A stretch of 64,000 nucleotides of DNA from Syntrophobacteraceae bacterium (GCA_003566995.1 PXBG01000145.1:1-64000), one strand, 5' to 3'. Positions 9,089 to 18,696 are shown, counted from the first letter of the stretch. Notes: a model not told the origin generated them from the sequence alone. A program made the numbers and translations.

Positions 9089-11521
9089 ATGGAGTGCCCA
9101 TCCATGGAAAGCGGAAAAATGCAACACCATCAGCCTCGTATCGGAGTCTATGTTTGCCACTGCGGACTCAACATTGCCAAAACGGTCGATTGCAACCAGG
9201 TGGCCGAACTGGTGGAAAAACACGACGATGTGGTCGTGGCGCGGGACATATCCTATGCCTGTTCCGATCCGGGCCAGGAGAGCATCAAAAGCGACATCAC
9301 CGAACACAAGCTGGACCGGCTGGTGGTGGCGTCCTGTTCACCCAGGCTTCACGAGCCCACTTTCCGCCAGATGCTCATTTCCGCTGGATTGAACCCCTAC
9401 TTGCTGGAAATGGCCAATCTTCGCGAACACTGCAGCTGGGTGCACATGCATGAGCCCGATGCCGCCACCGCCAAAGCCATCGATTTGACACAGATGGCCA
9501 TCGCCCGCGTGAGGCAGCTCGAGCCCCTGGAACCCGAGACACTCCCCCTCACCAAACGGACCCTTGTGATCGGAGGGGGAGTGGCCGGAATCCAGGCTGC
9601 CCTGGACCTGGCGGACAACGGTTACGAAGTGGTCCTGGTGGAAAAGAAGCCCTCCATTGGCGGCATCATGGCTCAGCTTGACAAAACCTTTCCCACCATG
9701 GACTGTTCCATCTGAATACTGGGTCCGAAAATGACGGATGTCGGTCGACATCCCCGAATCAAGCTCTACTCCCTGAGCGAAGTGTCCGATGTGAAGGGCC
9801 ACGTGGGCAATTTCCAGGTCAAAATTGTCAAAAAAGCCCGTTACGTGGATGAAAAAGAATGCACCGCATGCGGAGACTGTGCCGCTGTGTGCCCGGTGGT
9901 CCGTCCCGATGAATTCGATCATGGACTTTCTTCGCGCAAGGCCATCTATTCTCCCTTTCCCCAGGCGGTGCCATCGGCATATGTGATCAACACCGCTGAA
10001 TGCCTGGGACACAACCCCGTGGTTTGCGCCAAATGCGTGGAAGCCTGCAACAAGGGGTGCATCAATTTTCACATGTCAGACGAAGAGATCACGGAAAAAG
10101 TGGGAAGCATCATCGTGGCCACGGGCATGGAGCCTTACGACCCCACGGAAATGGATGAGTACGGCTACACGCGATTTGAAAACGTGCTCACAAGCGTTGA
10201 GTTTGAACGGCTCATCAATTCGGGAGGTCCCACAAAAGGAAACCTCATTCGTCCCAAGGACAGAAAACACCCCTCATCCATCGGATTCATCCAGTGCGTG
10301 GGATCCAGGTCCGCCCGCAAGGGCCACTCCTACTGCTCCAACGTGTGCTGCATGAACACGATCAAAAGCACATTGGTGCTCAAGGAACACGATCCCAACA
10401 TCGACCTGAAGGTTTTCTACATCGACATTCGGGCTTTTGGAAAAGGATTTGAGGATCTTTACAAGAGGAGCCGGCGCCTGGGGGTGCATTATGTGCGCGG
10501 CCTCCCGGGCAACGTGGAAGAGCTGCCCGACGGCAGCCTGAAAGTGGCCGTTGAAAACGCCGCCACGGGCGAACTGGAGTTTTACGTTTTTGACATGCTG
10601 GTCCTCGCCGTCGGCGTCCAGCCCTCCAAAGGGACAGAGCGCCTGCAGGAAATGCTCGGCCTTCAGCTCAATTCCGACGGCTTCTACCTTGAGGCCCACC
10701 CCAAGCTCCTGCCCGTGGATGCAGCAACCCGCGGCGTTTTTTACGCGGGATGCTCCGAGGGCCCCAAGGACATCAAAGAGACGGTGACCCAGGCCTCCGC
10801 CGCCGCCGTGCGTGCCATAAGACTCATGCACAAGGGAGAGATTCAAACGGAACCCATCACCGCGGAAGTGATTGACGAGAAGTGTAAGTTCTGCGGAATC
10901 TGCGCGGAGGTGTGCCCCTACAATGCCATCACCGTGGACAAGAAGAAAAAGACACCGGCCGTGGTGAACACGGCGGCCTGTGCGGGATGCGGCACCTGTG
11001 CCGCGGAATGCCCCTTTGACGCCATCTCCATGAATCACTTCACCGATGGACAGATCGTCAGCCAGATTGACGAAATGCTTGAACTCCATTCCCAGGAAAA
11101 AATCCTGGCCTTTGCATGCAACTGGTGCTCCTATGCCGGAGCCGACTACGCCGGAGTTTCCAGGTTCCAGTATCCCCCCAACGTGCGGCTCATCCGCACC
11201 ATGTGCTCGGGCCGGGTGGATGAGAGTTTTATCTGGCACGGATTTGCCAAAGGAGCGCCCATCGTCCTGGTGAGCGGTTGCCACATCGGCGATTGCCACT
11301 ACATCGACGCCAACCACTGGACCGAAAAGCGTGTGGAGAAGATTCGGAAGAAAATGGAAAAATGGGGCATCCGCCCGGAGCGGCTCCAACTGGAGTGGAT
11401 CAGCGCCGCAGAGGGAATGCGCTTCTCCAACACCATGCAGCAGTTGGAAAAAATGCGGCGGGAGGTGACCCCCGAGGAAATCTCTGAGACAATTGAAATT
11501 CTTAAAGAAAAACTGAAGTGA
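9089..11521 (+). CDS. hdrA: Selenocysteine-containing HdrA-MvhD fusion (UGA at 9713-9715 read as Sec)
   Basis: Two frames separated only by TGA 9713-9715 are the halves of one 810-residue HdrA. The motif around the codon reads DCSI-U-ILGPKM, where relatives have cysteine or selenocysteine at U (residue 209). Upstream are the HdrA N-terminus (VYVCHCGLNIAK) and an FAD fold (VIGGGVAGIQAALDL, ~160). Downstream are ECTACGDCAAVCP, CVEACNKGC, CKFCGICAEVCP and CAGCGTCAAECP cluster motifs, then an MvhD domain (FACNWCSYAGADYAG, MCSGR, GCHIGDCHY). HdrA carries the flavin that bifurcates electrons between ferredoxin and a heterodisulfide. A SECIS-like hairpin lies at 9736-9753 and tRNA-Sec at 59213. The start could also be ATG 9104 or 9119. 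A standard gene caller would wrongly split the gene. Confidence 0.9.
9736..9753 (+). promoter_or_regulatory. Bacterial SECIS-like hairpin
   Basis: A perfect 7-bp stem (9736-9742 with 9747-9753) closes a GGTC tetraloop, 20 bases after the UGA codon. A GGUC apical loop at short distance behind the UGA is the pattern of bacterial SelB-binding SECIS elements such as E. coli fdhF. The hairpin lies inside the coding sequence, as bacterial SECIS elements do. Confidence 0.75.
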
Positions 11522-11555
11522 GAGAGTTCGCCCGCGGGGAACTCCAAAACCCATT

Positions 11556-11587
11556 GCCCGTTCCCGCGCTCCAGCGCGGGAACGGGC
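11556..11587. terminator. Perfect GC-rich hairpin between convergent hdrA and rhomboid genes
   Basis: Arms 11556-11569 and 11574-11587 are fully complementary over 14 bp around a TCCA loop. It lies between the ends of two converging genes and could stop transcripts from both sides. There is no T-run on either side, so the mechanism would differ from a classical intrinsic terminator. Confidence 0.6.
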
Positions 11588-11640
11588 TGACTGAAGTCAA
11601 TGAGGCCAAAAAATCATTCCTGGCCGCCTGAACCGATCTC

Positions 11641-12327
11641 TCATTTTCTCTCCCGCCTGGTGCCACGCATGGCAAACAGCAGGGCAATTCCTCCCAAAAA
11701 GCCTCCCACATGTGCCCACCAGGCAATGCCCACCACTTCGTTCTCCGCTCCCATGAGAGCGAAGGCGCCACTGAAGAACTGCAGCAGGAACCAAATTCCC
11801 AGAAAAACATAGGCGGGCAACTCCACCAGGGTGAAGAAGAAGAAAATGGGCACCAGGGTGAGCACTTTTGCCCGTGGATAAAGGATGAAATAAGCCCCCA
11901 TCACTCCCGCAACGGCACCGCTCGCTCCCACAGTGGGTATGGGTGATGCGGGATGCACGAGCACATGGAGCATTCCCGCGATGATACCGGAGAGCAAATA
12001 AAAGATGACATAGCGTCCCTGCCCAAGTTCACCCTCCACATTGTCTCCAAAAATGTGCAGGATCCACATGTTTCCGATCAAGTGCAGCCATCCGCCATGA
12101 AGAAACATGGAGGAAAAAAAAGGCAGCACCACCTGCACGAAGGAAAAGCCGGGAGTTTCCAGTGCCTGAAAGAAGCGCGCAGGAATGAGGCCGTACCGAA
12201 AAAGAAACCTCTGCACATCCGGCCCCAGAGTGAGTTCGTAAATGAACATGACACAACAGGTGGCGATGATCATGTAGTTCACCACGGGTGTGCCTTTGGA
12301 AGGGTTGATGTCACGAATAGGTATCAT
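11641..12327 (-). CDS. Rhomboid family intramembrane serine protease
   Basis: The 228-residue protein has about six hydrophobic segments. The catalytic serine is in GASGAVAG (Ser136), the histidine is in WWAHVGGF (His206), and the supporting asparagine is in LHLIGNMWIL (Asn86), so the active site is complete. Rhomboids cut within transmembrane segments of substrate proteins in the cytoplasmic membrane; the substrate here is unknown. The gene converges on hdrA across the hairpin at 11556-11587, and a universal stress protein gene lies 15 bases upstream, suggesting a two-gene operon. Confidence 0.9.
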   Translation of the reverse strand: MIPIRDINPSKGTPVVNYMIIATCCVMFIYELTLGPDVQRFLFRYGLIPARFFQALETPGFSFVQVVLPFFSSMFLHGGWLHLIGNMWILHIFGDNVEGELGQGRYVIFYLLSGIIAGMLHVLVHPASPIPTVGASGAVAGVMGAYFILYPRAKVLTLVPIFFFFTLVELPAYVFLGIWFLLQFFSGAFALMGAENEVVGIAWWAHVGGFLGGIALLFAMRGTRRERK

Positions 12328-12342
12328 GGAAGTCCTTCCAGG

Positions 12343-12762
12343 TCACTTCACGAGCATCACGGGGCAATGGGACAGGATTCCCACCTTGTGGCTGATGGTT
12401 CCCCATCCCTGGGAGCTGTCGACCAGGTCTATTTTGTGAGAGGTCAGCACAATGAGGTCCACCCCGTGGTCATGAGCGTATGCCACGATGTCTTTGACCC
12501 GGCGCCCCACATTCACCTTTTTTTCAATGAAAGCAGACGGGTTTTCATACCTGCCGATGACTTCATCCATCAATTTGTGGGCACGGCGGCCCAGTTTGTC
12601 GTAAAACTCCTGAAAATCCTCCGGTTCAGCATCCTGAATCATCTCGATGATGTGAAGAAGCGTCACACGGGCTTCTTCGTGGCTGGCAATTTTCAGGGCA
12701 ATCTCCAGAGCGTTGAAGCTCCTCTCCGTGAGATCCGTCGGCACGAGAATACTGTTGAACAT
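12343..12762 (-). CDS. Universal stress protein, UspA family
   Basis: The 139-residue length and the N-terminus MFNSILVPTDLTERS match single-domain UspA proteins, as does the LIVLTSHK segment. The usual C-terminal nucleotide-loop pattern (GxxGS) is replaced by WGTISHKVG, so ATP binding may be altered. Usp proteins are soluble and respond to stress or growth arrest. GGAGGG lies upstream of the ATG. It sits just upstream of the rhomboid gene and is probably cotranscribed with it. Confidence 0.88.
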   Translation of the reverse strand: MFNSILVPTDLTERSFNALEIALKIASHEEARVTLLHIIEMIQDAEPEDFQEFYDKLGRRAHKLMDEVIGRYENPSAFIEKKVNVGRRVKDIVAYAHDHGVDLIVLTSHKIDLVDSSQGWGTISHKVGILSHCPVMLVK

Positions 12763-12976
12763 TCATGACCCTCCACTCGTGTTCAGGTTCTGCAGCGTCA
12801 ATCACACACAGGGATTTTTCTGATTCCTTGAATGAACAGAAAGAAATCCCTGAAACAGGGGCGACACTCTCCATGGAGTATCGTTATTGAAATCATGTTA
12901 ATCACGTTTCAGTCATTTGGCAGTTTCTGCGAGCACCCGGAAGCAGTGTCCCGGAAACATTCTGTCACAGGTTTTC

Positions 12977-14230
12977 TCATTGCGTGGACACAGCGTGGCC
13001 AGCTTTTTCCAGTGCCTTCATGAGTTGGGCCTTGTGTTCGGCCCCCCTCGTTTCCACTTCCAGTTCCACACGGGTGAGGTGAAGGGGAAGGTCTTTTCCC
13101 CCGCGATCGTGGTAGATGTCCAAAACGTTGGCCGAATGAAAAGCCACCAGTTTGAGCAAATCCGCCAAAGCACCGGGAGTGTCTTCAAGGCGCACTGCAA
13201 AGCGGAGAATGCGCCCGCTGCGAAACAATCCCTGTCGAATGACACGATCCACCAGGGGAGTGTCCACATTCCCTCCACTGACGACCAGCACCACCTTGCT
13301 TCCGGGCTTCACAGAAAGGGGGTTTTTGAGAAGGGCGGCCAATGACGCGGCTCCTGACCCCTCCGCCAGAACCCGCCTCCTTTCCAGAAGCATGAGAATA
13401 GCCGCGCTGATTTCTCCTTCATCCACCAGAACCACATCATGAGCACACGCACGGATGATTTCAAAGGGTATGGCGCCCAGCTGCTTGACTGAAATTCCAT
13501 CGGCAATGGATTTTTGAGCTTCCACCTGAACGGGTTTTCCATGCCGAAGCGCTTCCCTCACGGAAGGACATGCAGTGGCCTGCACGCCGACCATTTTCAC
13601 GGAGGGGCGGAGTTGCCGGGCCACCTCGGCGATTCCACTGAAAAGTCCTCCACCCCCAATGGGCACAATGATGAAGTCGGGATCGGGCAAATCCTGAAAA
13701 ATTTCCAGGCCCACAGTGCCCTGCCCCCTGATGATGTCCGGGTCATCGTAGGGATGAATGAACGTCTTTCCCTCTTTTTCCAGTTGCAGAGCCATTCCGA
13801 TGGCATCGCTCATGTCGTTTCCCGCCAGAACGACCTTTCCCCCATAAGCTTTGGTGGCCTCCTGTTTGGAAATGGAGGCCCACTGAGGCATGACGATGGT
13901 CGCCGGAAAACCAGCCCGCTGTGCGGCAAGAGCAACTCCCTGCGCATGATTTCCCGCAGAAGCGGCCACCACGCCATGCGGCCCGATGGTCTCGCGGCTG
14001 AAAGCGATTTTGCACGTGGCTCCGCGAATCTTGAAAGAGCCCGTCTCCTGAAGATTTTCCAGCTTGAGATAGACCTGGGCGCCGCTCAGCCTGCTGAAGG
14101 TGGCAGAATAGACCAGGGGCGTCTTGAGATAAAGGGCTTCCAGGGCACTGGAGGCTTCCCTTATTTTCTGAAGGGAAATCTGGCGATGGGAAGAGGAGTT
14201 TTCAGCTCTTTTTGCATTCGTGTCCGCCAA
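12977..14230 (-). CDS. Threonine ammonia-lyase (threonine dehydratase) with ACT-type tail
   Basis: The 417-residue protein converts L-threonine to 2-oxobutanoate and ammonia with pyridoxal phosphate. SFKIRGA holds the PLP lysine and the GGGGLFSGI glycine loop binds the phosphate. The C-terminal ~80 residues (from LRFAVRLEDTPGALADLL) have an ACT-domain look, as in the IlvA/TdcB group with a single regulatory domain. The start is a TTG at 14230 with GGAG nine bases upstream. It could serve isoleucine synthesis or threonine catabolism; the context does not decide. Confidence 0.88.
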   Translation of the reverse strand: MADTNAKRAENSSSHRQISLQKIREASSALEALYLKTPLVYSATFSRLSGAQVYLKLENLQETGSFKIRGATCKIAFSRETIGPHGVVAASAGNHAQGVALAAQRAGFPATIVMPQWASISKQEATKAYGGKVVLAGNDMSDAIGMALQLEKEGKTFIHPYDDPDIIRGQGTVGLEIFQDLPDPDFIIVPIGGGGLFSGIAEVARQLRPSVKMVGVQATACPSVREALRHGKPVQVEAQKSIADGISVKQLGAIPFEIIRACAHDVVLVDEGEISAAILMLLERRRVLAEGSGAASLAALLKNPLSVKPGSKVVLVVSGGNVDTPLVDRVIRQGLFRSGRILRFAVRLEDTPGALADLLKLVAFHSANVLDIYHDRGGKDLPLHLTRVELEVETRGAEHKAQLMKALEKAGHAVSTQ

Positions 14231-14361
14231 TGGGCATCACTCCCCAAAAGGATTCTTGCGCACTTGAGCCATTGAAAAAAAGTTCCCACGAAAAAACCAC
14301 CGGCTCATGGAAGGAGCATCCTTGAGCCTCGGGCATCCATTGAACAGGCCCCTTCAAGCTT

Positions 14362-15567
14362 TCAGCGGTCTTCAGGACCCGTCAGCCGGCAGGAAAGACA
14401 ATCTTTGGCGAGGGTGAACACAAAGTCTGACCCATCGGGACGGGGCTCGTACCAGATTTCTCCTCCATGCTTTCGAATGATTTCCCGAATGAGATGGAGC
14501 CCTATGCCCAGGCCGGTTCGCCTTGGCTCGCTGCCCTTGGAAATGCGGCCCAGTTTGGAAAACAACCTGTGTCTCAGGTCTTCGGGAATGGAGCTGCCGC
14601 TGTTGTAGACGTGCAGCCGGTAATGGGTGGAAAGATCTTCAAATCCAAAGGCGATGCGGCTTCCGGGCCCTCCATGGTTCACAGCGTTTCGAAAGAGATT
14701 CCGGAATACGGACTTGAGCCAGATTCTGTCTGCGTGGACGGGAATCTGGCCTGCGGGAATGGCTCCCATGCAGCTGTCAATCATGATCTCGTTCTTTTCA
14801 AATTCATCTTCAAGCTCATACAGGACGGGATCTATGATATCCATCCTCAAGTCCAGCATTTGAGGCCCATCATCCACCGCACTGGACATGGACTGGGCCT
14901 TGCCGATGAACTCCTCGGCAGTTCCCAGCAACAGGGCCACCCGGGACAGAAAATCGTTGAGGGTGTTGTGGACGCTTTCATCCATTTGCCCGTAGCGGCC
15001 TCGAAGGAGGAGCTTCAGGGTCGCTCCCATGGCCACCAATGAACCGCGAATGTCATGGGACATGAGCATGAGCATTTGCAGAATTTTTTCATTCAACTCC
15101 CGAATGCGCTCTTCCGAATGAGCCAGATTGATATTTTCCAGCTGGCATTTGTCGAGCGCCTGCCGGCAGTGTTTCCAGTTGGTGATGTCCAGGAGCAGCC
15201 CCTCATAAGACACCCTGCCATTGTCTTCAAACCAGAGGTTTGCGGTGATCATGGCCGCAAAGGAGCTCCTGTCCTTTCTCTTCATGATCACTTCGTGATT
15301 TTTGATGAATCCATCCGTTTCGATCTTGCGGCGAAGGAGAACCATGTCATTGGGGTCCTGAAACAAACAGTCGATGGAGGGCAATGCCAACATCTCCTCT
15401 TTGGAGTCGAAACGGAAAACCTCCACTCCCGCCTGATTGATTTCCAGAAGGACCCCTTTGCGGTTCACCACAAAACGCATGTCCAGAGAAGCATCGAAAA
15501 AATTCTTGTATCGAATGCCGTATTCAAAAAATGCACTCTCAAAGTCCGAGTGCTTCGAGGAAGCCAT
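14362..15567 (-). CDS. PAS-domain sensor histidine kinase
   Basis: The protein of about 401 residues has an N-terminal PAS region (KNFFDASLDMRFVVNRKG). It has a phosphoacceptor H-box (MLMSHDIRGSLVAM) and an ATPase domain with an N-box (NLFRNAVNHGG) and G-box (TGLGIGLHLIREIIRKHGG). No membrane segment is seen, so it is likely soluble. ATG 15567 is preferred because a run of G lies six bases upstream. No response regulator is adjacent. The gene immediately upstream encodes an unusual H-box protein and the two probably work together. Confidence 0.85.
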   Translation of the reverse strand: MASSKHSDFESAFFEYGIRYKNFFDASLDMRFVVNRKGVLLEINQAGVEVFRFDSKEEMLALPSIDCLFQDPNDMVLLRRKIETDGFIKNHEVIMKRKDRSSFAAMITANLWFEDNGRVSYEGLLLDITNWKHCRQALDKCQLENINLAHSEERIRELNEKILQMLMLMSHDIRGSLVAMGATLKLLLRGRYGQMDESVHNTLNDFLSRVALLLGTAEEFIGKAQSMSSAVDDGPQMLDLRMDIIDPVLYELEDEFEKNEIMIDSCMGAIPAGQIPVHADRIWLKSVFRNLFRNAVNHGGPGSRIAFGFEDLSTHYRLHVYNSGSSIPEDLRHRLFSKLGRISKGSEPRRTGLGIGLHLIREIIRKHGGEIWYEPRPDGSDFVFTLAKDCLSCRLTGPEDR

Positions 15568-15632
15568 TGTCAACCCCCCTTTGCCCCGCTGCCCCTCCAC
15601 TCGCCCTGCATTCTTCACCCACCGGAAGAAAA

Positions 15633-17024
15633 TCAGAACAAGGGACAGGCGCTCAGGTCATCCAGGCTCTCCAGGCCATCGGGCTCTCCCACGCCGCTGA
15701 AACGCAGGGAATAAATGATTCGATCCGCCTTTTCCTCCATTTCCGGAACCAGTTCCACCAGAGCCTTGAGGGATCTGAGCACTTTTATCATCTGATGACG
15801 GTTCCCAATGGGCAGTTCCGGGCGGGAAAGAAGCTGGATCGTTTCCTCAACCACATCCAGCTTGTCTGCCGTGAAGTAGACGTGCGCAACGCGCACCCAC
15901 TGCAGGCAAAGATCCTGGGGCAGATGAGAAATGCGGGCGATGAGTTCATCGTCTGTCACCTTGTGAATGGCGTCTTCCAGATGGGCCAGGAGATGTTTGA
16001 TCTCTTCCCTGTCATTGTCAAAAACGGAGGTGCGAGAAAAAAGCTGCTCCCATTTGGGAACGATCTTAAACGCCAGCCATTGTTGATACTGAGCGGGGAG
16101 CAGACACACGGTCTTCATTTCTTCCTGATCGGCGAAAAGCTTGCGGGAAATATTGACCAGTTCTTCATTCCCGTTCAGTGAACCCATTCCCCTGGACAGG
16201 AGGACTTGCAGCTGTTGAAGAATAGCCTCCCGCCATGGAATGAGGGGAAAGGCGATTTTCAGCTGAGCTTCCCACTCGCGCCTGAGAATTCCAAGCTGGG
16301 CGTTCACGGCGGAAATGACAAAGGCAAATTTGATGAGTGTGTTTCGCAATTCATGGGCGAGCAGCTCACAGCTTTGAAGTCTCTGGCGGGCAAATTCCTT
16401 TTGGGCCTTGAGAAGTGTTTCCCGAAGCTGGACGGTGAGTATTTCCGTTCCCAGGCTTCGGGAAAGCTCCCGAATCACGCGGGTCGACTGATCATCCTTG
16501 CGTATGGTGTAAGGACGGAAGTGAATCTTGATCACTGCCACCACGACGTATTCCGTATCCTGCCAAATGGGACTTCCCTGCCAGTCATGGGGATAGGGCA
16601 GCGCATCAAGGCAGGATCCGTACAGATCGCTCTTTCTGACCAGCACGGGCTCCATATGGTAGAAGTCTTCTATTTCCCCGCGAAGCTGCTTGGCCACGCT
16701 GCGCACATCTTCGTAGGGGTTTTCCGCAGTCCAGCTCTTCTGCTTTTCCACACACCAACCCATGGCTTCCAGCGGGCGGTCAGGACGATCTCTGTACTCT
16801 TTCCAGCTTTTGCCCGGAGGATTGTAGTCGGAAGCGGCGGGAAGCCCCCACTTGATCTCATCGAAGTCTTTTCCGCGAATGCCCGATGTGACTCGAACCA
16901 CCTGAAGCGTCGGCATGGGGCCCACCCGGTAAATGGTCCCCTTATAGGCAAAAGAGAGACAGCAGAGTATGGTTCGAATCATATTCTTGCAGGTTCTCTC
17001 CAGCAGATCTTCCACCTTGTTCAT
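15633..17024 (-). CDS. Unknown protein with histidine-kinase-like H-box but no ATPase domain
   Basis: The protein of about 463 residues is not recognised overall. In the middle it has CELLAHELRNTLIKFAF, which looks like a histidine-kinase H-box, but no N-, G- or F-box follows. The C-terminal half instead looks like an alpha-helical domain of unknown type. The N-terminal half may be a sensor region. ATG 17024 is chosen for its GGGAG site six bases upstream, although the frame stays open to a TTG at 17117. It lies 65 bases upstream of the PAS histidine kinase, so it may be a phosphotransfer or scaffold partner of that kinase. Confidence 0.6.
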   Translation of the reverse strand: MNKVEDLLERTCKNMIRTILCCLSFAYKGTIYRVGPMPTLQVVRVTSGIRGKDFDEIKWGLPAASDYNPPGKSWKEYRDRPDRPLEAMGWCVEKQKSWTAENPYEDVRSVAKQLRGEIEDFYHMEPVLVRKSDLYGSCLDALPYPHDWQGSPIWQDTEYVVVAVIKIHFRPYTIRKDDQSTRVIRELSRSLGTEILTVQLRETLLKAQKEFARQRLQSCELLAHELRNTLIKFAFVISAVNAQLGILRREWEAQLKIAFPLIPWREAILQQLQVLLSRGMGSLNGNEELVNISRKLFADQEEMKTVCLLPAQYQQWLAFKIVPKWEQLFSRTSVFDNDREEIKHLLAHLEDAIHKVTDDELIARISHLPQDLCLQWVRVAHVYFTADKLDVVEETIQLLSRPELPIGNRHQMIKVLRSLKALVELVPEMEEKADRIIYSLRFSGVGEPDGLESLDDLSACPLF

Positions 17025-17249
17025 GCCATGCTCCCGCATCCTTTGAGCATCTTCGTGCCCGTTGTTCTTCCGGCTCATTGGCGAAGCATCGAAATCCGAT
17101 GGAAATTCCCAAACCAACGCACTCTATACGCACTTATATAGCAGCAAAAACCATGGAAAGCGACCTCAACGATGAACCCGAAGGGACAATGTGAGACCCC
17201 GGGCACCCGTCTCACCGCAAAGGGACCTTCATTCCGGGTGAGAGATTTT

Positions 17250-17837
17250 TCAGTGATCCTTTCTCTTGAGCACAAAAACCTGTTTCACCGGGACTACCCC
17301 CAGGACTTCATGCGCATCGGCCAGCCGGGACGGTTCTTCATCCAGGCTTCCCCAGGAATCGAGAAAAAGAGTCTCCCCGTCTTTTTTCAAAATGACCGGC
17401 ACGGTCTTTTTGGAGGGTTTTTTCCCTTCGTAAAGGATGCTTCCCGGGTCATCGGGTTTGACAAGGCGGCATTGAACTTCAAAGGATTCCGCTATTTCGT
17501 AGAGTGTGGAAGGAGTGTACTTCTCTTTGGGAAAAGGTTTCAATCGCCCATCTTCCATCATGTACACTTCATCCAAAGCCGGTTCGCCGCTTTTTCCCGT
17601 GTCCGGCGAATGGCCCCCCTGTGCTTCCTCTGGGGCCATTTTTTTCTGAGACGCCCACTCCTGTTTTTTTTTCATCACAAAACGCTCCTTCAGCTTTCCT
17701 GAATCGATCAGGGACCGGACAATCTTTTCGCCCTCCTGCCCTTCTTCCTCTGCTTTAAAACACCTGTCGGCGCAAAGGCGGCACCTGTAGGACGGGATGC
17801 GCCTTTCCTCCTTTTTGCACCACACAAATGAAGACAT
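17250..17837 (-). CDS. Hypothetical protein with N-terminal cysteine knuckle
   Basis: The 195-residue protein has CRLCADRC near its N-terminus, which could bind zinc, followed by a charged low-complexity stretch (residues ~25-85) rich in E, K and Q. The C-terminal ~100 residues look globular (KYTPSTLYEIAESFEVQCRL and onward). No family is recognised. The start has no clear ribosome-binding site and could be internal. The codon pattern is like its neighbours. Confidence 0.5.
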   Translation of the reverse strand: MSSFVWCKKEERRIPSYRCRLCADRCFKAEEEGQEGEKIVRSLIDSGKLKERFVMKKKQEWASQKKMAPEEAQGGHSPDTGKSGEPALDEVYMMEDGRLKPFPKEKYTPSTLYEIAESFEVQCRLVKPDDPGSILYEGKKPSKKTVPVILKKDGETLFLDSWGSLDEEPSRLADAHEVLGVVPVKQVFVLKRKDH

Positions 17838-18158
17838 GTGACAGGACCTTTAGCCGTGGAAGGGTTGAAGGACTGTTGGCACTTCTGGAGAAGAAAACCG
17901 GCGCAGAACAATGGATTCGATCTCCTTCCACAATCTTTCCTCAAAAACTTCAAAACAACCTCATGTGCGCCCCGGACTCTCTTTCCGCCATTGTTCGGCA
18001 AGGCTTTGTGAAAGCCGGTAGCATTCACAGAATATGCCACACTCCTTCTCACCAGTACAACCAGGATGCTGCATGGGGGCGGCGGGGAAAACGGGACGGG
18101 TGACTTTTCTGCCGCGGTAAAGGTGGAATGACGCCGAACAGGCCCAATGAGGCCTTCT
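17838..18158. other. Intergenic stretch without recognisable gene
   Basis: About 320 bases between the cysteine-knuckle gene and the end of the antiporter operon. No frame here has a plausible start, ribosome-binding site and protein-like composition, and no clear intrinsic terminator was seen. Confidence 0.4.
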
Positions 18159-18638
18159 TCAGGCACAGGAGACAAACAGGGGATAGACCCTGTTTTCCAG
18201 GTCTTTCAGGAGTTCTTTGCGCAGAAGGCTTCTGTCCAGCACGTGGATGAAGGCCACCTCACCCCGCAGGTCCACGGCAGCTGTTCCGGGAAGGAGGCTG
18301 ACCACCAAAAGAAAAAAAATCCTGGCTTCGTCCCCGCGCACCTGAAGGGCATATTCAATCACCAGGGGCTCCACTGCAGGGCCCGGTCGAAGGGCCCTGA
18401 GGGCAACATCCAGACCGCCAAGAAAAGATTGCCATAAAAAAAACTGAAAAAACCTCAGCCATGGGACAAAAGTCCAGGTCCAAACGGGAGATGGGGCCAG
18501 ATGAAAACTGAGAAGGGCGGCGAGTGCAACTCCCAAAACACCCAGAAGAGAGAGAGGGGCTGCCTGACCGGTCAACACCCACCACAGAACACCCAGCAGC
18601 ACAATTCTTGACACGGCCCTTCCAGCCCAATCCCTCAT
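18159..18638 (-). CDS. mnhE: Na+/H+ antiporter subunit E (MnhE/MrpE-like)
   Basis: A protein of about 159 residues, starting at MRDWAGRAVSRIV, with two or three N-terminal hydrophobic segments. Its soluble tail has the pattern SLLPGTAAVDL followed by HVLD, typical of MrpE, an accessory subunit needed for Mrp antiporter assembly. It is the last gene of the antiporter operon. The frame extends upstream to 18722 and overlaps the previous gene, so the exact start is uncertain. Confidence 0.8.
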   Translation of the reverse strand: MRDWAGRAVSRIVLLGVLWWVLTGQAAPLSLLGVLGVALAALLSFHLAPSPVWTWTFVPWLRFFQFFLWQSFLGGLDVALRALRPGPAVEPLVIEYALQVRGDEARIFFLLVVSLLPGTAAVDLRGEVAFIHVLDRSLLRKELLKDLENRVYPLFVSCA

Positions 18639-18696
18639 GGGCCCGCCAAATGAACCCCTTGCGTCCACGATCACCCAACTCCTTCTGAGGGGGAAG

